Position numbers and translations under genes: made by a program. Below are positions 35,681 to 45,900 of a DNA stretch of 64,000 nt, one piece after another. Positions within the stretch are counted from its first letter, which is position 1. Each line of letters starts with the position of its first letter. Origin of the DNA: Rotaria sp. Silwood1 (lineage: Eukaryota; Rotifera; Eurotatoria; Philodinida; Philodinidae); assembly GCA_905250075.1 (NCBI GenBank), contig CAJNOP010000275.1, positions 62,001 to 126,000 on the forward strand. Reading direction: 5' to 3'. The notes below the pieces were generated by a model. The model worked only from the letters and a program-made list of their open reading frames with translations, did no database searches and had not been told where the DNA came from.

Positions 35681-36160
35681 GGGTGTGGGTGTGGGTGTGA
35701 GTGTGGGTGTGGGTGTGAGTGTGGGTTGGGTGTGGGGTGTGTTGGTGTGGGTACGGGTGCGGATATTGTTATATAATCGATTATTCACACCCACACCTAG
35801 ACTTGCACCAGTCCCAGTTCTGACTGGTGAACTGGGTACCCAGTCTGACTGAAAACCCAGTCCGACTGGGGTGCAGTTACTAGAGCCTGTGCACAACTGC
35901 CATATGCACCAGTCCCAGCCTTGGCTGGTGAATTGGGTACCAGTGGGGCTGGATACCTGGTTGGACTGGGTATCGAATCGGACTGAGTGTCCAGTCGGAC
36001 TGGGTACGCAGTCCGACTGGAACCCAATTACTGGTACTGGTGCACACCTCCCCACACCCACACCCTCGCCCGTCACTCTCACTCTCACCCACATCCTCGC
36101 CCCTCACTCTCACTCTCATCCTCACCATCGCCCCTCGCCCTCACTCTCACCCGTACCCTC
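35681..36160. repeat. Telomere-like composite with GACTGGG core, locus E
   Basis: (TGTGGG)n from 35681 to about 35755, a short AT loop, CACACCCACACC at 35786-35798, then an 18-bp-type palindromic minisatellite (GGACTGGGTAYCCAGTC) at about 35803-36043 bounded by inverted GCACCAGT / ACTGGTGC, then degenerate CCCACA/CCCTCA to 36160. Shares the core with loci H and I. Frames over this stretch are repeat translations. Confidence 0.9.
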
Positions 36161-36374
36161 AAGAAAATAATAGCTACGATAGATGTGTCGCTCAACAAAC
36201 ATAGATAATTTTATGCTGTTGTTATCAGTAAACACAAGGTTTTAGTAGTTTTCCTTTAGGAGTCATAGTTTTTGCTTCAAAGATGACACGTGGGAACAAA
36301 TTTTTTATGTAATTAGTCTGAGTATAAAGGAGTTATGAATACGTAGAGAATCAAGCGAATAATTTCGTCGAGAA

Positions 36375-37214
36375 ATGTCGTACATTGGGACGATCGTTTT
36401 GTTTGTGAGGTCATTATATGCAATCGGCTCAACTGTCTATTTGATGAAAGATAATATAGAATATTATGTAAAATATGAAAACCGTGATTTATATGTAATA
36501 AGACATGTTGTTGATCCGACTTCATATTATTACATTGTCAAAGCTTATTTGAATGGTACAACGAATTGTTCATCGGATACACAATTTACTTTTGATGTAT
36601 CAACCCTTTACAAGAATATAATTAGTAAGGAAGCAAAACAAAATATTTTATTTCTCATGGCTTATTGGCTGCCTACTATAGTGTCCGTTCTCCTTAATTT
36701 AGTAGATATTGGTCTATCAAGTCTTTCACTTATACGAGACAAGTCAGAGGATGACAATGATAAGAAAATGTGTGACTGTGACAGCCACCTTTGGACAATC
36801 TTGTGTTTCTTTGTTTCTTACGTTTTAAGTGAAAGTTTATTGCTCTTTCCTACCTTTGTTATCACTATATTTGACTACACTGAATTGTGTCTAAAGCATC
36901 ATTCATCGGGAGCGATATTTCTTCTTCATCATACTTATATCGGCATCGTTCTGACGTTCATTAGTACGATTTTTTATATAGTGTGGAAATTACATCTTAT
37001 GAACAAATTTAACAATGATAATCGATTATATAATGCCATCTTACTTATTGTTACTTGTTTGGTTTTTATTCCATTCGCCGCATATGTTCTTTTCCTTTTT
37101 ATTGTATCTATACTAGAAAATGCAGTTACTGCAAAAGCTATTATAATTGCTGTCAATGTCATGCTGAGAATATGTCATGATATGATAAATCTGTGCAAGA
37201 ATTGCTGTGGCTAA
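36375..37214 (+). CDS. Multipass membrane protein, unidentified
   Basis: Single-exon frame of 279 residues with a true ATG and a TAA, no breaks. Hydrophobic segments lie at about residues 4-24, 88-116, 139-166, 177-205, 217-247 and perhaps 250-268, so four to six membrane spans are likely. An N-terminal loop between spans 1 and 2 has an N-glycosylation site (NGTTNCSS). A charged Asp/Lys loop (SEDDNDKKMCDCD) lies between spans 2 and 3, and the tail is Cys-rich (CKNCCG). I do not recognise the family. It has its own strand-matched flanks between a telomere-like array and an ABC pseudogene. Confidence 0.7.
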   Translation: MSYIGTIVLFVRSLYAIGSTVYLMKDNIEYYVKYENRDLYVIRHVVDPTSYYYIVKAYLNGTTNCSSDTQFTFDVSTLYKNIISKEAKQNILFLMAYWLPTIVSVLLNLVDIGLSSLSLIRDKSEDDNDKKMCDCDSHLWTILCFFVSYVLSESLLLFPTFVITIFDYTELCLKHHSSGAIFLLHHTYIGIVLTFISTIFYIVWKLHLMNKFNNDNRLYNAILLIVTCLVFIPFAAYVLFLFIVSILENAVTAKAIIIAVNVMLRICHDMINLCKNCCG

Positions 37215-37423
37215 TAAAAAGTTTTTTGCCTTCTTTACTCCTATTGTAGTTATTGATTACACTTGTACGTTGAACGAATCAAATAAACTTCATCTACCTG
37301 TTATTTTTATGACTCTAAACATATACATTTCATTAGACTTTTCGGATAAAATTTCTTCGTATGTTTAACAAAGTGTTTTTTTGCTATTTTAAAATAGTTC
37401 AGTAGTTGCTATTATAAGTTACT

Positions 37424-38580
37424 CTAAGTAGGCATCATATAATAAGCTCCATGTCGTTGTATTAGTTTTGTATAAGTACCACTCTCAATTATATGTCCTT
37501 TGTTGACGACACAAATTAAATAACATGAACGAATAGTTCAAAGACGATGAGCAATAATGAGTGATGTTTGACTAGGCTCTTCTGCTTGCACTTTGTTTAG
37601 AGCTTGTTGAACCATCTACAGTTGAAAAGTAAAACTTCTGTCAATAAACAGAAATGATAAACTTACTTGTTCATTGTATGAATCCATGGCGCTTGTAGTC
37701 TCATCTAAGAACAATATTTTAGGTTGACAAAGAAGTGCTCGAGCAATAGCAATACTTTGCTTCTCATCACATGTTAAAAAACTCCCTTTCGTCCCTACTT
37801 TTGTCTCATAACCCTAATAATATGATATATAATACTAGTAGATATTCAAAGTCACCTTTTTATTGTATTGACTGACCTGAGGTACTTGTTCAATAAAATC
37901 ATGAATATTACCTTTACTTGCAGCACTGATAATGTCTTTCATGCGAACATTCTCTAATCCATATACTACATTTTCAGCAATTGCTAAATCGAACAAAATT
38001 GGTTCTTGATTGACAAGACCAACATGAAAACGAATCCAGTCAATGTTTAATTGTCGAATATCAAGTTCATCCAGAAGCTAGATTTGATCAATAAAGTCTA
38101 TATATATTAAAGAAATACTAACCAGTTGACCATGTTCAACATCATAGAACCGTTCCAACAATTGAATAACTGTTGATTCCCAATACCAGATGCACTTAAA
38201 TCAACCATATTAAGTTAATAACAAGAATCAAAAGAAACACTTAATTTAAACATACCAACAAGAGCTACACATTGCCCCGATTACACAAAAAGGATTAAAA
38301 TAAGAAGAAAATTGTTCTCACTTACCTGGCTTGATATTTAATTGAAACTTATTAAGAACAATCGTTGTTGGCTGAGTTGGATAAGCAAATTTAACTTGAA
38401 CAAATTCTATCTCTCCATGAACATTACCCAAAATGATTTGTATTGTAGTATCCGAGAAGAAAATGCATGATTAACAAATATTCTTTTACCAATTCTTGTC
38501 CTTCACATGACATATTATCGACCGCTGGTATTCGAACGAATATATCAAACCAACAATTACCAGCAGATAATGATGTACCA
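37424..38580 (-). pseudogene. ABC transporter (ABCB/MDR-type) nucleotide-binding domain pseudogene
   Basis: Minus-strand exon blocks at about 38428-38326, 38279-38259, 38194-38123, 38077-37877, 37813-37667 and 37615-37424 spell the C-terminal ATPase domain of a B-family ABC transporter: GEIEFVQVKFAYPTQPTTIV, CVALVG, ERFYDVEHGQ after a frame change, [48 protein letters not shown]. Defects: one A is missing in the Walker A Lys codon (SGIG then frameshift), the LSGGQ signature reads LTCDE, a TGA sits after IIAHRL, and two acceptors lack AG. The first readable exon (to 38580, AVDNMSCEGQEL) ends where the locus F array begins; no upstream transmembrane exons follow beyond it. Confidence 0.82.
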
Positions 38581-38741
38581 GGGTGTGCTTGTGGGTGAGT
38601 GTGGGTGTGGGTGGGTGAGGTGTGGGTGTGGGGGTGGGTGTGGATGTGGGTGTGTGGGTGTGGATGCAGAATAAAAAGTACACCCACACACCCCACCTTA
38701 CCCTACACCCACACCCACACCCACACCCACACCCACACCCG
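38581..38741. repeat. Head-to-head telomere-like array, locus F
   Basis: TGTGGG-type units 38581-38671, a 12-bp loop, then CCCACA-type units 38683-38741 ending CCCACACCCG. It abuts the broken ABC transporter gene on its left. Confidence 0.9.
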
Positions 38742-39991
38742 CTATGCACTAATATTGTGAAATCGTACTTGATAAGTGAGAACCGGGATAATAAAACTTT
38801 TTATATGAATAAAGCAGAATCAACTCGATCCGGACGATTTTATATTTTACCAAAACGACCTAAAGTCGACAAATTTAAGAATCAACTCGGTCCGAAATAT
38901 AAAACATATCAATAAAAATACTGGTTTTTTATTGAAGAAAATATGACATTTAATTTTCATAGAACAAAAGATTTTTCGATAAATAAAAAATTTGAAGTTT
39001 TCTTTACGATTGATTATGAAATTATATTCAATGAGAAATATTCTTTTGAAAAAAAATACTTGAAATTTCAAATTTAATTATTAATCAAAATTATTTTTTC
39101 ATTTTGATATCTGAACTCGATTATACACGCTGAAAGTAGCTCGTGACAACAATGATAAATAATGAATAAACATTTTTAAACAAGTTAGCTAAAGCTGAAT
39201 TACCTCGCCAGAAGATCGTTTGCTCAAAAACAAAGATTGAGATCATCAAATTAATATTACTTTTTATTGTTCCATGGTATTCTATTTGATTCTACTCTTA
39301 TACTATGAAAAGAGATTTGAAATTGGACGAAGTTCATCTTCGCCTAATGATCCTTCAGAGACTACTGCTTGCAGAACTCTAACATAGATATTTGTAGATA
39401 CTCAATCAATTTAAAGAGGCCTTCAAACATTATATATATCATAGATTGAACCAGCCTCATTATTTGATGATCAGTAGCTATAACACTCTAAATTGGTTAG
39501 AACATCTCAGTAGTAGACCAATGTGGCATTCAGACTCGTATCAAGTTAGTTGATGTGTGTTATAAAATAATAGCAATAGTGATAGAAACAACTTCTGATG
39601 ATCGTACTAGTAATGATGATGAATGAATTTTATTTGGAGCTAGAACAAAGTAATGAGAAACTTCTCGTTAGGTTCGAGACCAGTTTTTTTTTCACAAATC
39701 CTTTGCATAAACGTCCAGGTGATCTATTCTCTAATCCAACCGAAATGGCACAATGTTCTTAATCTCCCCAAGTTTTTCTTTGACATATAAATCTAATGTG
39801 CATGATTATGCCATTAAAGAAAAATATACGATTCAATTCAAATTCAAGGATAAATATCAATGTGCTTTGAAGATTATGCTAATATAACGGTCGACAACAC
39901 ATTTGTAGTATTACACATATGTATATATAGTTTTATCTGTACATGCAAAAAAACATCTACTTTATAATTTTTAAATATTCTAATTAAGATT
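38742..39991. other. Intergenic before MOXD1-like gene
   Basis: A plus-strand frame to a TAA at 38913-38915 (tail RSGRFYILPKRPKVDKFKNQ) looks protein-like and is followed by AATAAA, so it may be the 3' end of a lost gene cut off by locus F. The rest is AT-rich with no supported exon. Confidence 0.35.
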
Positions 39992-42900
39992 ATGTGTATG
40001 CTTCGTATCTTTCAAATATTCGTTACACTATTTATATTCAAGAATACTAATTCAATTTCAAGCCCTATCAGACCATTTACTAAGTACGACTATTCGGTAG
40101 AACTCGAAAAAAATGTAGCCGATCTATGGTGGACAGTGGATGATATTAAACAAGAAATTGTGTTCGAGTTGCATATTAAAACTACAGGTTGGATTGCTTT
40201 GGGTATAAGTCCAGGTAGAGATGATCTAGATTTTCTAATTTTTCTTCGACTATATTCAACGAATGAATATCTAGCTGGCGGTATGGCAGGTGCAGATATC
40301 GGCGTGGGTTGGATCGATCAAGCGGGTAACATTCATTTTCAAGTAAGAAACTGTCTTTCGGACAACAATAACCTTAATATATATATATATATATACAAAA
40401 TACGCTGGCTTACAGCAAAAAAAAATAAATAACTTTGCTTTCGATTCATATAAGACACACATTGATTTTTCTCAATTTATCGAAAATCTCAATCATTTTA
40501 ATAGGATCGATATGCATTTGGTTTTTCAAAACCTATTCCTGATGATACAACCATGGATTGGCATGCCATGCAAGGTCGTGAACTAAATGGATGGACAGCA
40601 ATTCAATTTAAACGTTTACTAGATACTTGTGATTCAATGGATGTTCCAATTAAAGTATAAGATTATTAAATGTTTTACATACTGTAGTAGAATATATTTA
40701 TCTAGTCTGGAACGAACGTTCTTATATTTGCATATGGTTTAACGGATCCAAATATGGCGCGGCTAGATGATGATATTTCATATCATGAAAATCGACGAGG
40801 CTCACGTATCATTCCACTTCAATCTTATAGTATTCCACCTCCGAAAAGCAAGTTTGCTGAATTAGATACGTTCGAATGGCGAATGAATCATGTTTGTTAC
40901 AACTTGCAAACTAATTTTTGATAAATCTATTCGCAACATCTATTTTCATATTAGTATTTAGTTCCACCTATTGATACAATCTACTATTGCAAAGTATTCA
41001 AAGCGCCGAGCCATTTCCCAATGAAACATCATGCTGTTGCGGTATAATCTGATTTCAATAATTAATTGATTATACAGGGCTTATCAAAATTATAGCCTCC
41101 CTTTTGTCGTTGAGATTTTTCAAGGAAGACGAATAGCTAGATCAAATCTAAATAGTGCTTTCGATAGCCCTTGAAGTTCTCTATGGAAAACAGTATAGAT
41201 TAAAATCCCCCCCCCCGAAAAACTTTCCTTGAAAAGTTTTGCAAAAAACCGAATTGCTCCAAAATCAGGTACCAGAGGCACTTGAGAAAAAACATTTCAA
41301 AATATAGTCATCTGAAAGAGCAAAAATTTCTGAGCAAAATCAGGGGTCGTCCAGTTCTCCACGATGTTTGCTTATAGAAGCATTAGAAAAGTGAAAAAAA
41401 ATGTGTTTTTGGGCTATTTTGAGCGGTTTTTTTATGAATCTTTGAAGTTTTTTTTTCACTTTTCTGCTACTTATAACTTTATAAGCAAACATTGTGGAGA
41501 ACTGAGCGACCCCTCATTTTACTCGGAATTTTTTGCTCTTTCAAATGACTATATTTTGAAATGTTTTTCTCAAATGCCTCTAGTACTTGTTTTTGGAGCA
41601 CTTCGGTTTTTTGTAAAACTTTCTAAGGAAAGTTTTTTTGGGTGATTTTGATCTATTCCGTTTTCGATAGAGAACTTGAAGGGCTATCGAAATCACTATT
41701 TAGATTTGATCTAACTATTCGTCTTCCTTGAAAAATCTCAAAGATAAAAGGGGAGTTATAATTTTGATAAGCCCTATATATATGTATCTATTTTCTTTAC
41801 AGCATCAATTCATTATTGACTCGGTAAATCGTGACATCGTTCATCATATGGATGTGTATGAATGTGAACCTGAAACAACCATTTTTGACGACACTAGTTT
41901 ACCTGCTGGTGAATGTGATCAAATGATGGAACTGGCAAAAATATGTACATCAAACATTGTTGCTGTATGGTCTGTTGGTGCAGATGACGTAAGAGTGTAT
42001 TTTAATCGTACAAATAATAAAAAATTTTAAACAGATTTCAGAATATGTTCCTGTAGCTGGCTATCCTGTTGGTGGTGATTTTCCTATCAAATATTATTTG
42101 CTTCAAATTCATTATGATAATCCACGACTATTATCGGGTATGAGATCAGGCGTTTATGAAAGAAAAGAGATTAGATTAGATTATTACTTTAATAGGTCGT
42201 CGAGACAATTCGGGAATAAAATTTTATGTTGATAGAAAACTTCGTCAATATGATATTGGCTATCTTTCATTTGGTACGCTATCAAACGCCTATGCACTGG
42301 CAATACCGCCGCGTGTCGATCATTTTATGGTCGATTCTTATTGCCCAGCCAATTTCAGTAAAGTATGTACATAACCAGGTTTACCTTCATATCCAGTTCC
42401 CAAGAATTCAAAGTTTTCCATGGTATTTTCTTCGTCACTAGAGAAGTTCGAAAGTATTCTCGGTTGAATGCCATAGAACTTTTCGCGTTGTGGAAGAGAA
42501 AAGCCTAAAATCATCAATCGTTGTTTCACTACACAATCTTCATGTTCGATATATTTAATGACTTTTCTGCAATATTTCTATTCCTTTTTATTTAATTTTG
42601 AAGATAGACTCTATGTTTTGTTGAGACGAAGAGTCCTCAATACAGTTCGTTCAGTTTTTCTCTCCAGAAAAGGATCAAACGAGTTCATACGAGTATTTAT
42701 TGTTGAGATTGTTAGAAAAACCGCTTTCGAAGGCTCTTCAGTTGAAGGAAAACACGCTGTATCCATATTCTTTTCATAACAAAGATTGGTTCATGTATTG
42801 AGCAGTCTTCTTTGTCAAAACCAAAAACTTAGTTTTTTTTTCACACTTTTCAACTATGATGTAGTTGAATGTGTTATTAAATTAATGATCACATTGCGGA

Positions 42901-45900
42901 AAGTAAAATACATGAAAAAATTTGTGAAAAAATAGAAAAATAAGGCTGAAACTCTTCTCTCTAACTTGTTTGAACACAAACATACAACAGAAAAAATTTT
43001 TATTTTATCAACTAAACGATGATAGAGAACACTTCAGATCAATTCTAAGTTCTTGGGCTCACCATAGTTTCGGAACAGATGAATTTTAGGCCCATGACGC
43101 TAGCAGAATGTTTTGCTCTACTCATTTGAATTTAAGTTAATCTGTTGGAGGCATTTCAGAATTTTTCAAGGGAATAATCGAAAAGTAGGATGACTTGTCA
43201 AAAAAAATTAGAAAGACTTGAGTGTTTTTTGTATAGTTAAATATTCAGACTTCGGAAATAAATTTAATCGTAAACTATTCATAAAAATAAATTTTGATTT
43301 TGAACATTATAGCAACACTGAAAGATATCCTTAACGTTTGATTTAATGCTGGTAAAACTCAGAATATTCTCAAGAGATCGACTTATATGAGTCATGAAAC
43401 TTTCTGAATTCCAGTTTTCTAGTGCTTGATGGAAATGTATTATTTGCTCACTACTATATGCCACACAGGATATATATGAGCGTGATCAACTGGCTTAGCA
43501 CCCCAACACTCATTTGTTTATGTAACTTCGACTACTTATCAAGATAATGTGATTTTTTTATCAGCTGCACCACATATATCATGCTATTGATCTGATACTA
43601 TTTGAGATCTTTAAGTTACCAAGAATGAGAATTGTTAAGTACGTCCTTAGAATCATTGTGTTAAACGTACTTCACATCGTATGTATTAACGTACACTATT
43701 CGCTACTAAGAAATTTGAAACAACAAGAAAGATTAGTAGCAGAGTTTCATTATCAAGTAGTTAATTAGACAATACAACTTATCATTTTATTTATCTACGA
43801 ATAGAATGTTTATTTAAGTTCAAATTACATAGAGCAGAAAAAGTTTGTATGATTTTCGTTGTCTTATGAAAGTCATCAATAGCTTCTCTGTAAACATCAC
43901 CAAAAACAGCATAAGTTTTGAGATGTTGATTAATATTGACAATAGAGCTGCTCTTGCACTATTAATATCACGATTGAAATCATTATCTTCATCTGTTAAT
44001 TCACGTCTATGAAATTTCTTTGTGGGAGTGACTACATATTCTTCATCAATAGATCTTTTGTCAGGGTGTGAATGTGAACGTTCGATGAACTCACATCGGT
44101 ACCGTGCATGTCCAAGTGAACATCGAATGATAATCGGTAAAATATTTTCGAAGATTTGTTGGAGCAGATTGACACTGAGAACAATTCCATTCAATTTGTG
44201 GAGAAAACATAATTCAAAGGTACTAAGCGTTTTTTATCGATTGAATGTGTGTTAAAGAAAACGAAGAATGAAGAACAGTGAAAAGAAATTGCAATTAGAA
44301 CAAGAAGGATCTAACTAGAATACGAAGCTAAGACAGAATGAATAAAATATTATCGCGCATGACATATATACCGAGAAGAAGATGTCAACAAATACAATAT
44401 GAAGTACGTTTAACACAATTACTCCAAGGATGTACTTAACAATTCTCATTCCTAGTAATATATAGATCTCCAAAAATATCTGATCAATAGTATTATATAT
44501 GGGGTACAACTGATAAAAAAAAACACATTTTTCTGATAAGTAGTCGAAGTTATATAAACAAATGAGTGTTGAGATACCAAGTCAGTTGATCACGCTCATT
44601 TGTAGTTTATTCTCTTTGCGTTCATTTTTTCTATCAATATATTTGTCAGCTATCAAGTCTTGTTATTGAAGAAGGTGGCTTCTGATTGAAGAATCTTTCA
44701 CCAATGATACTAAAGATCTAATATTTCATGGTACTTTTATATTACCTCAATATAAGGCATGTAGTATCATAGAAAGTTGGAGCCTTTTTGAAATGGATCA
44801 GGAGAAGGTATTTTTTTATTAGAAAGAGTTATATTATGTCTTTTTTCAAAAAAATTATTAAAGATTCGATACTTTGGTTGCTTTTCACCTGCAAGTTTTA
44901 CTCGATAGGTATGTCACGGACACTGAATCAGCAGATAAAATAGCTTTTTCTCCTATAAAAACTAGTGGAAAGAGCGAGTCAAGCATAGTGAATGAGCAAA
45001 AAAAATCGAATTATGTTATATTAGTAAGACAGCAAAACAGGCTTCTTAACAAATAAAAGTCGTTTTCCGATTTTTTCTGATTGCGAGCAAGGGTGGTAGA
45101 ATGAACTCAGAAGTAAATTATAAACAATTGATTTCATGAAAATAATATATATATATATATATACATGTTACAATCGGAGAAAAATTTACTAGAAAAAACT
45201 CAATTTCAGAGAAACAGACATAATATTACTGCGATTGTTACCTGAATCTAGTGCATAAAGGTGTCAAACTAATCAATCTGTAGTTTTAATGAAATTTTCT
45301 CAAAAATAGTTTTCTTGACTAACGAATCGTTATTCATGTATTCTCGCTCTTGTGACCTTTGTAAATTGATTATTTATCCTGCAATCTTGTTGGCGTCTGT
45401 TTAAAAAACTAACATGACAGACTAGGATATATTGTTCCTTGAGTCTTTGTAGTTCAAGATCATTGGGAGCAGTATATTTTATAATCAAAGCAAAGTAAAA
45501 AAGAAGAAATAATCATGCTAGCAACTCTTTGAGTTAGTTCAGACCATTTGAAGACAATTATTTATTTTCTATCTATTCATAGGATTTTCCTAAATCTGGA
45601 ATAACAGTTATTAGTGCCATTCCACACACTCATTTACAAGGTAAAAACCATCACAAGACTTTCATTTGTTGTTAACTATATAAAATGTTTAGGTCGAAGT
45701 GTATGGACAAAGCTGATTCGTAATGGTCGAGCAGTGCAATATCTATTCAATGGAGAATCTTTCAATTTTAATTATCAATTTGAAAACCGTCTAGCAAAAC
45801 CAATCGAACTCTATCCAGTAAGACAAAACCTATTTAATTCCAGCTCTGTTGTCCCAATTTATAGTGTCATTAAGATGAAAAAAGTTGAAGAAGAACTTCA

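Noticed and set aside
35675..36208. Overlapping frames over locus E
   Set aside because: Repeat translations of the GACTGGG core and CCCACA tail. The only real coding here is the truncated FkbM end before 35681.
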